Positions 25,085 through 33,227 are shown, counted from the stretch's first letter. The stretch is DNA of 35,839 bases from Waddlia chondrophila WSU 86-1044 (GCA_945882915.1 CAMCWV010000020.1:1-35839), one strand, 5' to 3'. Notes: generated by a model not told the origin, from the sequence alone. Translations and numbers: made by a program.

Positions 25085-25203
25085 TGGTCTTTAAGAACGC
25101 TCCGAACACCTGCAAAAACCATCAGGCCTAAAAAGATGACGCAGGTAATGGCAATGACGGCGGGCTCTGCGTCAATTTCGCCTAGCATTATTAGGGGTTC
25201 CAT
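25075..25203 (-). CDS. Small single-pass membrane protein (42 residues)
   Basis: The reading frame is MEPLIMLGEI, then DAEPAVIAITCVIFLGLMVFAG, then a basic tail ending KDHRD. One membrane segment spans about residues 15-33. A strong ribosome-binding site GGCGGAGG lies about 9 bases before the ATG, which makes it more credible than a chance frame. Its stop codon lies in the right-hand 15-base direct repeat of the neighbouring insertion, so the present C-terminus may be native or altered. No family is recognised. It might assist a membrane complex; it lies divergent from the SNF transporter but is separated from it by other remnants. Confidence 0.55.
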   Translation of the reverse strand: MEPLIMLGEIDAEPAVIAITCVIFLGLMVFAGVRSVLKDHRD

Positions 25204-25324
25204 GTTTTCTGGCCTCCGCCGTAATTAAAAATATTTTATTTCTAGAAATAGTTGGGCAATCTTATTGAGAGAAAAACCATTTGTCAACTTTTCTAATGCT
25301 ATGCTACCCTGATGGGGCTTAATT

Positions 25325-25438
25325 ATGGTCGATATGGATGAAGAAGAGTTTCGTGAGAAACAAAAAGAAACTGTTAACCGTCAAGTAATCAAGAAGCGAT
25401 ATATACTCCTCGTAGTTGAAAACGGGAATTTGGACTAG
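25325..25438 (+). pseudogene. Short N-terminal gene fragment ended by a MITE
   Basis: The frame starts MVDMDEEEFREKQKETVNRQ and runs VIKKR into the MITE, which adds YILLVVENGNLD and a stop. Only about 25 residues are native. The acidic/basic N-terminus looks like the start of a cytoplasmic protein whose remainder is lost. The ribosome-binding site is weak (GGGGC), so it may not be expressed. Confidence 0.4.
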
Positions 25439-25565
25439 CGCGAAAGCTTCCGCGGCTGAACGATCGTAAGTGCCTTATTATTAGAAATACAAAGGGCACT
25501 TGCGATCGTTCAGCCGCGGGGTTTTGGCGCCGTCCAAGTTCCCATCTTCAGCTACGAGGAGTATA
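25402..25565. mobile_element. MITE-like element, full-length copy E (~164 bp, inverted)
   Basis: The interior order is the reverse of copies A and D: the CTAGCGCGAAAGC arm comes first and the GGCGCCGTCC arm last. The ends TATACTCC and GGAGTATA are intact. It interrupts a short gene on the left, with a tnpB remnant on the right. Confidence 0.85.
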
Positions 25566-25619
25566 TCAGCATCTATTGGAAATGCTGTTATGTGTTTTCT
25601 CGTGTCTAACGTAAAGAGC

Positions 25620-26045
25620 AACATTATGAAGGGCGTTGTCCTAAGTGTAATGCCCACCTCCGAGAGCCTGTCGGAGAAGGTGGGACAACACGTCGCCTAT
25701 TTACTGCCGAATAAAAGAGGCGAATCTCTCTCCATTCAAAGCATAACTAATAGAGCCGAAAGGGATGGTCTGGCAATTGCCTTTGTCAATCCTGCGTACA
25801 CTAGCCAAATCTGCAATCAATGCGGGTTGCTTGGCGATCGTAATGGCTCTAAATTTAGTTGTTCTTCGTGTTCTCATAATGATTGTGCTGACCGCAACGC
25901 TTCTTTAAATATTTTGTCTCGCTTTGCCGTCCTACGGGGCGGTGCGCACCCGTCAATGTTCGCTGAAGCCCGAGCGTCTGCTACGGGCAAGCTCCCTGCT
26001 TTAGCTGGGAGTAGTTGGCTTAACTTAAAGTGGAAAACCCATTAA
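25620..26045 (+). pseudogene. C-terminal remnant of an IS200/IS605-family tnpB
   Basis: The frame contains FVNPAYTSQICNQCGLLGD, then FSCSSC, then DCADRNASLNIL. These are the zinc finger (two CxxC) and last RuvC block of TnpB, including its Asp. The earlier catalytic blocks and N-terminal domain are missing, so it cannot cut DNA. The element end is marked by a hairpin CTCCC-TGC-TTTA-GC-TGGGAG (25992-26011), typical of IS605 right ends and the 3' part of the guide RNA. The open frame runs back into the MITE, but that part is not tnpB. A TCCGA-rich hairpin lies near 25645-25675. Confidence 0.8.
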
Positions 26046-26063
26046 TCCATTTCCTGAGGAAAT

Positions 26064-27452
26064 ATGAAAAGACAAAGAGAGCATTGGGGATCTCGTTTAG
26101 GTTTTATTATGGCGGCTGCCGGTTCGGCTATCGGACTTGGAACGCTATGGAAGTTCCCCTACATGACAGGACAAAATGGTGGCGGACTTTTTGTTTTAAC
26201 CTATTTGCTTTGTACGTTTGTTATTGGGATCCCTGTTTTTGTTGCAGAACTTATGCTCGGAAGAAAGGCCCAAAGGGGCGCTGTGGGGATCTTTATGTCC
26301 CTGGCAAACCATTCTCCAATTTGGAAGCTAGCGGGTTGGCTTGGCGTGATCGTCTCGTTTCTGATTATCTCCTATTATAGCGTTGTTGCAGGTTGGGGGC
26401 TCAACTATGTGTTGATGTCTCTCAATAAATTCTATGTGAATAGATCTGCCGAGGAGATTTATGGCGTATTCGACTTGTTGCATAAGTCAGGCGATATTTG
26501 CATGCTTTGGCATTTTATCTTCATGGCCATTACTGTAGCTGTCGTGTTGCAAGGTGTTCGTAAAGGAATTGAGTTCTGGAGTCGCATTATGACCTCCGGA
26601 CTCCTTGTTCTGTTTGTTGGCCTATTTATTTACGCAACGACTCTCGATGGATTCGGCCGTGCTGTACATTTTATTTTCTACCCAGACTTTTCAAAATTCA
26701 CCCTCACGGGCGCTCTAGAGGCTTTGGGGCTTTCTTTCTTTACGCTAAGTCTTGGTCAGGGGATTATGCTTACCTACGGAAGTTATATGAAAAGCACTGA
26801 GGATATCCCTCAGACAGCTCTAATTGTTGGGGGGATGGATATTGCGGTTTCTCTTCTGTCCGCTTTGATGATTTTCCCGATCATTTTTACATTTGGATTT
26901 GAGCCTGCGCAAGGGACGGGGCTTGTTTTTCAAACCTTGCCGGTTCTTTTTGCTCGCCTCCCTGGGGCTCTGATTATTTCCACCTTGTTCTTTACGTTAT
27001 TTGTTTTTACAGCATTGACCTCAGCTGTTGCTTTGGTGGAGGTGGTTGTTGCAAACTTTATTGACCTTTTCGATTGGTCAAGACGTAAAGCGACCCTTAT
27101 TGTGGGGATTGCCGCTTTTGTTGTTGGGATCCCGAGCGCTCTTTCAGGATCGCAAGGGATATTTGTTCATTGGAAAGAGATCTACGGCATAGATTTCTTC
27201 GGAACGGTGAACGTTCTGGTCGACCAGTGGCTCTTGCCTCTTTCAGGGTTCATGGTGGCTGTCTTTATGGGCTGGGTTCTTCCTCGCGATGCTGCCTATA
27301 AAGAGTTTATGTCAGGGACAAAGCTCCGCTTCCTTTTTTGGCCTTGGATGTTCTTGACCAGATGGGTCGCTCCTTTGGCGATTATCATCATTATCTTAGG
27401 CCAATTGGATGTGATCCGTCTTGACATCTTTTCTTGGGCACCGGCAGAATGA
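26064..27452 (+). CDS. Na+-dependent SNF/NSS-family amino-acid transporter
   Basis: This 462-residue protein has about 11-12 membrane segments. It starts with the family signature SRLGFIMAAAGSAIGLGTLWKFPYM, where the unwound helix-1 motif GSAIGLG binds sodium and substrate. GIPVFVAELMLGRK in helix 2 is also typical. Prokaryotic members import amino acids with Na+; the substrate cannot be read here. The ribosome-binding site GAGGAAA precedes the ATG. Downstream is a short MITE. C. trachomatis has a similar gene (CT231, by recall). It is complete and likely functional. Confidence 0.93.
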   Translation: MKRQREHWGSRLGFIMAAAGSAIGLGTLWKFPYMTGQNGGGLFVLTYLLCTFVIGIPVFVAELMLGRKAQRGAVGIFMSLANHSPIWKLAGWLGVIVSFLIISYYSVVAGWGLNYVLMSLNKFYVNRSAEEIYGVFDLLHKSGDICMLWHFIFMAITVAVVLQGVRKGIEFWSRIMTSGLLVLFVGLFIYATTLDGFGRAVHFIFYPDFSKFTLTGALEALGLSFFTLSLGQGIMLTYGSYMKSTEDIPQTALIVGGMDIAVSLLSALMIFPIIFTFGFEPAQGTGLVFQTLPVLFARLPGALIISTLFFTLFVFTALTSAVALVEVVVANFIDLFDWSRRKATLIVGIAAFVVGIPSALSGSQGIFVHWKEIYGIDFFGTVNVLVDQWLLPLSGFMVAVFMGWVLPRDAAYKEFMSGTKLRFLFWPWMFLTRWVAPLAIIIIILGQLDVIRLDIFSWAPAE

Positions 27453-27508
27453 CCATTGTGATGGAAATGTTTTGAATTTACCTCCGATATGCAAAGCGCA
27501 TAGGAGTA

Positions 27509-27578
27509 TATACTCCTCGTAGTTGAAAACGGGGCTTTGGTGCCGTCCAAGTTCCCATTTTCAGCTACAAGGAGTATA
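27509..27578. mobile_element. MITE-like element, short copy F (70 bp)
   Basis: It has the same ends as the full copies, but only one internal arm (GGGGCTTTGGTGCCGTCC) between them. It is the reverse complement of copy H apart from a few bases. AGGAGTATA immediately before it (27502-27510) hints at a second, lost element end. Confidence 0.8.
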
Positions 27579-27605
27579 TAAATGCTCTTTTAAGGAGGGC
27601 TTCCA

Positions 27606-28376
27606 GTGGTCATAAAGACGAAAACGGTGTTTCGCCTCCTACCGGCACTTTCAGTTTTTTTCCTTATGTTGGGACTCGCGGGGTGTCACCCTCATAAAAA
27701 GGAAATCCCTACGGGAAGCCCTATCCAGCTTACAAATATCTATTCTAGCCCTGCCTATGACTATAGCCATCTTGTCAACGTCTTGGTCTTGCCAGTCGCG
27801 AATCCTGTAGCAGATGCTTACGTTAAACAAAAGAAGTCAGACCTCCTTCTTTCTCTACTTCGCAACTTTGGGAAGTTCAACTATTTTGCTCTTCAGACTG
27901 ACCCCGATCCTACCATTAAAACGCTTGATTTTGCTGATATAGAAACAGGACAGATTGATCGTTTTAGGCTGGGCGCTATTGCAGCGGCTCGCAACGCTCA
28001 GGCTGTCTTAGTTGTTTCTGTCGGTGAATATCGTCCTTTTTCTCCTATGCGGATGAGTGTTAAAGCAGCTCTTATTGACGCCCGAACGGGGGAGAAGATA
28101 TGGGCTTGCGATCAGATCTTTGATGCATCAGATGCTAATGTTGTGAATGGAATGCGTTACTGGTGGAACACCCAGCAGTCGGGTGGATTAAGCTCTAACC
28201 GTTTCGAATTGAATCAGTTCCATCCTACATTCTTTACAGATTTTGTCTTCTTTTCTATCGCGCAGAGCTATGCTACAAGCAGAGTTCACAACGTTGAAGC
28301 GATCAGAAACCAGGCAGGCATGGAACAAGAAAAGAAGAAAAGTATTCAAGAAGTACAGCAGCACGCTCTTCGGTAA
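27606..28376 (+). CDS. Lipoprotein with a CsgG/TolB-N-like central region
   Basis: This 256-residue protein starts at GTG with AAGGAGGG seven bases upstream. The signal peptide ends in the lipobox LAGC, with the lipidated Cys at residue 27. The mature part has VNVLVLPVANPVADAYV (a strand), then AAARNAQAVLVVSVGEYRPF, then VKAALIDARTGEKIWACDQ. These are strand-helix features seen in periplasmic lipoproteins of the CsgG/GNA1162 kind; the similarity is visual and not firm. The C-terminus is a charged helix (about 230-256). It stands alone between the transporter and the FlgM-like gene. Confidence 0.8.
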   Translation: MVIKTKTVFRLLPALSVFFLMLGLAGCHPHKKEIPTGSPIQLTNIYSSPAYDYSHLVNVLVLPVANPVADAYVKQKKSDLLLSLLRNFGKFNYFALQTDPDPTIKTLDFADIETGQIDRFRLGAIAAARNAQAVLVVSVGEYRPFSPMRMSVKAALIDARTGEKIWACDQIFDASDANVVNGMRYWWNTQQSGGLSSNRFELNQFHPTFFTDFVFFSIAQSYATSRVHNVEAIRNQAGMEQEKKKSIQEVQQHALR

Positions 28377-28488
28377 ATTTTCTGTAACTCTTTGGTGCAC
28401 TTGAGTTAATGGATGGAAATTTGCTCTTTTTTAGACGCGGCCTGTTAATGATTTTGCGACCCTGTCGATATCTAACAAGGAGAAGCTA

Positions 28489-28836
28489 ATGGATGACATC
28501 TCAGATGCAGTTTCTTTATCGCCTATAAAGAAGCCTTCCCTCTTGAAGCAGGGACAGGAAGTTCGTCCGTCTAAGGATAACAAGGTTATGCAAAATCCAA
28601 ACGACCCTAAAATTCAGCAGCAGCCACAAGATGCTGTTACTATTTCCGCGCAATCAAGCGAGGCTAATAAAATGCGTCGGTGGGTGGATACCCTCAAGAA
28701 GATGCCAGACATCAGAGATGATGTAGTTAGCGCAGCTTCGCAGCGTATGGCAAATGCCAGCCACCCCTCTACTGAAGCCCTCAAGAAGGTTGTAGAAGGC
28801 ATTAAACAAGACCTTGGCCTCAATCGTCCCTCTTAG
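28489..28836 (+). CDS. FlgM-like anti-sigma-28 candidate
   Basis: This 115-residue protein has a disordered, Pro/Gln/Lys-rich N-terminal half. The second half starts DAVTIS (FlgM proteins have DxVxLS), followed by LKKMPDIRDDVVSAASQRMANAS (compare L..LPDIRE-L-x-x-x-x-x-I in FlgM families) and a last helix ALKKVVEGIKQDL. Size and pattern fit FlgM, the inhibitor of the flagellar sigma factor, but the final IA..LL box is poor. No flagellar genes are in the window; chlamydiae have a sigma-28, which could be its target. AAGGAG precedes the ATG. It is convergent with the phosphoesterase gene. Confidence 0.6.
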   Translation: MDDISDAVSLSPIKKPSLLKQGQEVRPSKDNKVMQNPNDPKIQQQPQDAVTISAQSSEANKMRRWVDTLKKMPDIRDDVVSAASQRMANASHPSTEALKKVVEGIKQDLGLNRPS

Positions 28837-28854
28837 TTCTAAAACCTCTTGTGC

Positions 28855-29763
28855 TTACTTCCAGGTAAAATCGTGAGCTGCGCTCGTGATCCAACGGTCA
28901 TGCCACTGCAACACTTCTATGCGGCACTGTGCCTCTTGAAGTTCGATGAGGTGGCAGCTCTCTTTTCTCTTCTCGACACAGCTTCCGCTATCGCAGGTAA
29001 TAGGAAGGCCCTCGCCGCGCAAATCAAGGATTTGCTGATGGTGGTTATGTCCATGAAGATAGAGCTTAATCTGTGGGCGGCGCTGTAGAAGAGCTTCTAG
29101 CCTCTCCCGACCATCTAATCCGTTCTGCCGTTTTTTTGTTGGGAGCAGGGGGTAGTGGTTGACGAGCACGACTTGCGCTTCTTTAGGAAGGATTGCAAGA
29201 GCTTCTTCGAGCGCCTGCTCTAGCTCAGTTGAAAAGAGCCCTTCTGCAGAGCCAAAGGGCCTTGCAATCGTCGTGTCTAAGCCAAGCCACCACCAGTGCT
29301 CATTTAAGGGTCTTATGGCGATACGCTCCTCTTTTAGAGTGTAGTTAAAAGCATTGGAAGAGCGGGGGAGGGCGCTATCAGGAAAGAACTGATAGAACAG
29401 CCGGTCTCGGCAGGCTTTGCGAGTATAGTGGTCGTGATTGCCTGGAATTGTGTAGGTCTCTATGCCAATAGCGTTTAGCTGGTGAATGAATTGTTTGGCT
29501 AATGCGTATTCAGGAGGCTGCGAGGTTGTTGTTAAATCGCCTGAGATCATTGCCACATCAATAGAGCGCTCTTTTAATGTCTCTAAAAGAGCTGGGAGGT
29601 GATCTGTGGTGAGTGTTTTTTTTCTTCTGAAGATGAGGTTAAAGTTCCCTACCCACCGCTTAGAGAAGAATTGAAGTGGGTTAAAGGTGACTTTTGAAAA
29701 GTGCAGATCAGATAGATGCACAATGCGTAGAGGCTTATTGTCCATTTTCAGTTTCTTCTGCAC
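28855..29763 (-). CDS. Calcineurin-like metallophosphoesterase, LpxG-like candidate
   Basis: This 302-residue protein has the full metal-site set: VHLSDLHFS (Asp19, His21), ISGDLT (Asp76), IPGNHDHY (Asn109, His110), VNHYP and GHNHH. It starts at 29763, or at 29745 (Met7), and overlaps the end of lpxI. C. trachomatis uses a metallophosphoesterase of this superfamily (LpxG, CT461) as its UDP-2,3-diacylglucosamine hydrolase. The segment SKRWVGNFNLIFRRK after the first motif looks like that group, as I recall. Being coupled to lpxI supports a lipid A role. Other phosphoesterase activities cannot be excluded from sequence. Confidence 0.88.
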   Translation of the reverse strand: MQKKLKMDNKPLRIVHLSDLHFSKVTFNPLQFFSKRWVGNFNLIFRRKKTLTTDHLPALLETLKERSIDVAMISGDLTTTSQPPEYALAKQFIHQLNAIGIETYTIPGNHDHYTRKACRDRLFYQFFPDSALPRSSNAFNYTLKEERIAIRPLNEHWWWLGLDTTIARPFGSAEGLFSTELEQALEEALAILPKEAQVVLVNHYPLLPTKKRQNGLDGRERLEALLQRRPQIKLYLHGHNHHQQILDLRGEGLPITCDSGSCVEKRKESCHLIELQEAQCRIEVLQWHDRWITSAAHDFTWK

Positions 29764-30571
29764 TCATGCTTATAATAGCTATGCCGAGCCCGTTGGCAAC
29801 TTCGATGGTCTCGTCATCAATAATAAGCGTTTTTCCAGCTTCAATAGCAAGCGCAGTAGCTCCGATTTTTGCAAGCTTGTGGATTGTATTTACCCCAATT
29901 GTAGGGACGTCAAAGCGCATGTCTTGGTTAGATTTTGGCATTTTAATAACAACGCACCCTTTTCCGGCGATCTCGCCAGAGCGCTCTAGGCACTTGTCTG
30001 TCCCTTCCATCGCTTCTACAGCGACAATCGTTTTATTTTTAATCACTACGGTTTGCCCGATATTTAGCCTTCCCATCTCCTTGGCAAGTTTAAGACCAAA
30101 GAAGACATCGTCCATTGTCTTTGATGAGGGACGTGCGCGCGTCAATACTCCAAGCTTAGCCATATGATCCTGCAAGTAGGTGGTGGAGTCCATAACGGTA
30201 ATGCCGCTCTTTGTGAAGGCGTTTGCTATGCCGCCTAAAATCGTATCGCCACGCTTGTCGGGGAGTGAAAACCATGTTTTTATGGTTGTCCAGTCCATTC
30301 GGAGCAGGGAGAGAGAGAAAATGCTTGTATGAGGGACGCGTCCTGCCATGATTAGTTCATGGATGGCCCTTTTGCGGCACTCTCGAATGGCTTTTCCAAG
30401 TTGTGTTAGGTGTAGCCATATCACATCGTCAGCAAGGCTAGCAAGCTCTTGTGAGGTGATATTATGAAGCGCGAGAAGAAAGACCCGCTTGCCGCTGGCA
30501 TGAATGCCTTGAATAGCGACAAGGGGCATTTTCCCTTCTCCGGCGAGTAGAGCCACATATGGCGCTGTCAT
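29735..30571 (-). CDS. lpxI: UDP-2,3-diacylglucosamine pyrophosphatase LpxI
   Basis: This 278-residue protein belongs to the LpxI (DUF1009) family, which splits UDP-2,3-diacylglucosamine to lipid X in lipid A synthesis. The N-terminal domain starts VALLAGEGKMPLV. The C-terminal domain shows VVIKNKTIVAVEAMEGTD, then GKGCVVIKMPKSNQDMRFDVPTIG, the family's clearest signature including the conserved DMRFDVP. The gene follows trxA by 12 bases and overlaps the phosphoesterase by 29 bases. It has no good ribosome-binding site of its own, so translation is probably coupled to trxA. Confidence 0.93.
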   Translation of the reverse strand: MTAPYVALLAGEGKMPLVAIQGIHASGKRVFLLALHNITSQELASLADDVIWLHLTQLGKAIRECRKRAIHELIMAGRVPHTSIFSLSLLRMDWTTIKTWFSLPDKRGDTILGGIANAFTKSGITVMDSTTYLQDHMAKLGVLTRARPSSKTMDDVFFGLKLAKEMGRLNIGQTVVIKNKTIVAVEAMEGTDKCLERSGEIAGKGCVVIKMPKSNQDMRFDVPTIGVNTIHKLAKIGATALAIEAGKTLIIDDETIEVANGLGIAIISMSAEETENGQ

Positions 30572-30583
30572 CGAATTTGTTAG

Positions 30584-30913
30584 TTACAGGTGTTTAGTTA
30601 GGAAGTCACTAAGTGCTTTTTTGTCTTTTGTCCCAATACTTGTGCCTACTTTTTTGCCGTTTTTGAACACGAACAACGCAGGAATAGAGCTTATTTCGTA
30701 TTTTAGTGATATAGCAGAACACGTATCTACATTGACCTTTCCGACAATGGCTCTGCCGGCAAACTCTTCAGCAAGCACTTCAACAATAGGACCCACCATC
30801 CTGCAAGGGCCACACCATGGCGCCCAAAAATCAACAAGAACGGGAAGGGCGCTTTTAAGAACTTCGTTTTCAAAGTTAGCGTCTGTGAATTCTTTTGTGA
30901 ATTCTTTGGCCAT
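30584..30913 (-). CDS. trxA: Thioredoxin
   Basis: This 109-residue protein has the active site WCGPC at residues 33-37 (Trp33, Cys34, Cys37) inside VDFWAPWCGPC, and the cis-Pro loop ISSIPALFVFKNGKK. Length and motifs are those of a standard cytoplasmic thioredoxin. AGGAG lies nine bases before the ATG. It is the first gene of a minus-strand trio with lpxI and the phosphoesterase. Confidence 0.96.
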   Translation of the reverse strand: MAKEFTKEFTDANFENEVLKSALPVLVDFWAPWCGPCRMVGPIVEVLAEEFAGRAIVGKVNVDTCSAISLKYEISSIPALFVFKNGKKVGTSIGTKDKKALSDFLTKHL

Positions 30914-30941
30914 GGTTGACTCCTGATTTGAGGATTAAAGA

Positions 30942-31012
30942 TGTACTCCTTTTAGCTGAAAACGGGGCTTTCGCGCTAGCCCAAATTCCCGTTTTCAGCT
31001 ACGAGGAGTATA
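30942..31012. mobile_element. MITE-like element, short copy G (71 bp)
   Basis: The ends are a variant TGTACTCC and GGAGTATA. The interior is the GCTTTCGCGCTAGCCC arm, i.e. the opposite arm from copies F and H. It lies upstream of trxA, within its likely promoter region. Confidence 0.8.
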
Positions 31013-31199
31013 TTTCATAACAAGGACCTTTAAACAAAAATAGAGGCCCGAAAGTTTGTGAAATAAATATTTTACTTACACGAGAAAAAGCGCTGGTGGG
31101 AATTACTCCTGAATCTGTAACCTATGTCATTGTTGTACCGGCTGCGCCCTCGGGTAACGGATCCCCGTGAACAGTTACCCATAGAAGCGGGGAGTTAGG

Positions 31200-32346
31200 A
31201 TGTTTAGTGCTCCAAGAGATGGAAAATATTCGGCGGGCATTGAATTCGCGCGCGGTCTCTTTGCGTTATGGGTCCTCTTTGCTCATTGTCTCCCTTGGGC
31301 GCAACAAGTTGACTCCTCACGGTTTATTCCTACCTTCTTGGTTGATGCTGGAAAATGGCTCATCTTTACCTTCCAAACAAGGGGGTGGGGGGGTGCATCC
31401 AGCGGTCCTGAGCTTTATCGTCCTGAGCGGCTACTGCATCCATCGCAATGGATTTAGGGCAGGTTCTTTCGATATAAAAAAATATTTTACTAGGCGATTC
31501 TTTCGCATCTATCCGCTCTACCTTCTCGCCACGTTGCTAGGAGGAGTGTGCTATCTATGGAGTTCTTCCATTGATGCTGCGATGACTCAGAAGTTGACGG
31601 CGACGGCAGAGCTCTCGCTATTTGCAGGCATCTCGAGAGTTCTCTGCCTTTCTGCTTTCATCCCTTCGTTGCATACAGTGACATTTCAGGGGAATGCCCC
31701 TCTGCACACTGTTATGGTCGAGATTTGGCTCTATGTCGCCTATCCTTTTATTGCCTATTGGACCATGCGGAAAAACAAGGAATCCTTGTTTTGGAAGCTT
31801 CTGATCATTACATGGGTTCTTGGCTCTTGTGCCTCCCAGTTCACGCAACAGATGGGTTGGTGGAATAACGGGAGCTTTTTCTCGTTTCTGTTGTTTTGGT
31901 GGATCGGTGCAAAGTTTGTCGATGCGTCATTTTTTGAGAGAGTTCATCGCTATCGATATCTACTCCTCGCGTCGTGGATGGTGTGTACACTCTTCTTGGT
32001 GCAAGATCTTGTGAAAATTTCTGCCCTTAAGTTCCTGTCCTCAGAGATGCGTAAGGTGTTATTTGCTTTTTCTATTGGCTGGGCCTTTGTCCTGCTCGAT
32101 AGAAGTGCTGCTCGTGTCTGGGTCTTGTTGGCGTGGATAGGAAAACCTAGCTATAGCCTCTTCGCTGTCCATGGACCAGTTACGATCCTTATGCTCATGC
32201 AGGGGTTCACTTGGTGGCAGGCTGCTGCAGCGGCTTGTTTAGTGGCCCTCATCTTCTACTGGGCCTTTGAATCTAGGATCACCCGCTTAGGAAAAACACT
32301 CTCTACCATACGCCCTAAAAAAGTCATGGCAGAGCGGCATTCATAG
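31200..32346 (+). pseudogene. Acyltransferase-3 (OafA-type) membrane protein, frameshifted in a G-rich tract
   Basis: The start ATG 31200 gives FARGLFALWVLFAHCLPWAQQ, the usual N-terminal helix of this family with its catalytic-type His. The frame continues to about 31392. From there the family continues one frame over (HPAVLSFIVLSGYCIHRNGF, then FTRRFFRIYPLYLLATLLGG) to the stop at 32346, with about ten membrane segments. The shift falls in G5-T-G7 at 31381-31393, where one extra G (or two missing) explains it. With the shift repaired, the protein would be about 381 residues. These enzymes O-acylate surface sugars. It may be a sequencing error, a dead gene, or a switchable one. The downstream end is intact. 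Confidence 0.85.
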
Positions 32347-32684
32347 ATTTAGGTTACCCGTCCGCGTTTTGGAGTGCGCGTAGTCATGATAAGCCCACAA
32401 GAGTCCGCCGTTACCATGCAATGAGCGCTCTGCGCAAAAAGCTCCCCCTCAGCGAACACCACCTCTCCCGCCAACTCGTCGCCTAAGACGCAGGTTTCAA
32501 ACAGAAAATATAATTAAAAAAGAACAGGATAACCAGGACTTCCAGGATAAAAACAGGATGGAATGGATTTTTGTTTTTAATGAATTATGCTGAAATGTCT
32601 GTGCAGTTGTCTTAGGTTTAGTGAGTTAAAATGCTTGATTTCTTTATTTCTGGCATAAGGTGCTCAATAGGAAGGTGGGAGGTT
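32347..32684. other. Gap with AACAGGAT repeats and an open-frame tail
   Basis: Bases 32352-32490 carry an open frame ending ...VRRYHAMSALRKKLP...RQLVA, perhaps the end of a lost gene; I do not recognise it. At 32518-32560 lies an AACAGGATAACCAGGAC...AAACAGGAT repeat, related to the arms at 14901-14963. It is followed by a TTTTTAATGAATTATGC stretch similar to the tail of the 15 and 25 kb repeats. Confidence 0.4.
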
Positions 32685-32951
32685 ATGAATACAAAAGGCC
32701 ATTTATCACGGATGACAATAGATATCCCTGAAGAAGATCATAAAAGACTTAAAGCGTTAGCTGCGATTCTAGGGAAAAGCATGCGGGAAGTTGTTTCTGA
32801 GTGGATCCACAAACATCTTTACAGTGCTAATTCTCCAAATAAAGAAACGCTTAAAGCAATTTCAGATGTTGAAAGAGGTAAAGATCTTGTCGAAGCAGAT
32901 CATGCAGAAGAGCTTTTTCGGAAGTTGGGCATATATACTCCTCGTAGCTGA
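32685..32951 (+). CDS. Ribbon-helix-helix antitoxin-like protein, C-terminus altered by a MITE
   Basis: From the ATG at 32685 (GGGAGG close upstream) the protein is 88 residues. MTIDIPEEDHKRLKALAAILGKSM looks like a ribbon-helix-helix DNA-binding N-terminus. The end DLVEADHAEELFRKLGI resembles the toxin-binding tail of small antitoxins, many of which end at LGI. Here six extra residues (YTPRS-type) and the stop come from MITE copy H. No toxin gene follows; the next 400 bases are repeats. It may be an orphan left after toxin loss. A longer in-frame start at 32631 is possible but lacks support. Confidence 0.7.
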   Translation: MNTKGHLSRMTIDIPEEDHKRLKALAAILGKSMREVVSEWIHKHLYSANSPNKETLKAISDVERGKDLVEADHAEELFRKLGIYTPRS

Positions 32952-33003
32952 AAATGGGAACTTGGACGGCGCCAAAGCCCCGTTTTCAGCTAAGCGGAGT
33001 ATA
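32934..33003. mobile_element. MITE-like element, short copy H (70 bp)
   Basis: It has ends TATACTCC and GGAGTATA with one GGCGCCAAAGCCCC arm. It is inserted at the very end of the antitoxin-like gene and supplies its stop codon. Flanks GGGCATA and TATGCCC are themselves inverted. Confidence 0.82.
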
Positions 33004-33090
33004 TGCCCTCGTGCTTGACAGCGTTTAGCTTAGCGCCCGCTTAAGGAACGAGCATTAGCGAATTAAGGAGCGAGCGGCAGCGTTGCTCTT

Positions 33091-33227
33091 TGGAGTGCTG
33101 GGACAAGTCCAACGCTTTGTTAGGACTCGACATGTCGAGTCCACTGACCCTTAGCAAGCGAACGTGTGTGTCTGGCCCTCGACATGTCGAGGGCTGGTGA
33201 AAGCGTTGGACATGTCCCAGCACTCCA
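33091..33227. repeat. Large palindromic element with two inner 20-bp palindromes
   Basis: The outer arms (33091-33118 and 33200-33227, 28 bases each, one mismatch) start TGGAGTGCTGGGACA. Inside are two perfect 20-base palindromes, 33123-33142 and 33175-33194. They share the core CTCGACATGTCGAG but have different outer bases. The element differs from the other repeat families. It has no coding capacity. It lies in a gap of about 390 bases between MITE H and the tRNA gene. Confidence 0.8.

Noticed and set aside
25500..25619. N-terminal extension of the tnpB frame
   Set aside because: That part is translated MITE sequence and adjoining bases, not TnpB-like protein.
25620..26045. Active TnpB RNA-guided nuclease
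   Set aside because: Only the zinc finger and last RuvC block remain; the earlier catalytic residues are gone.
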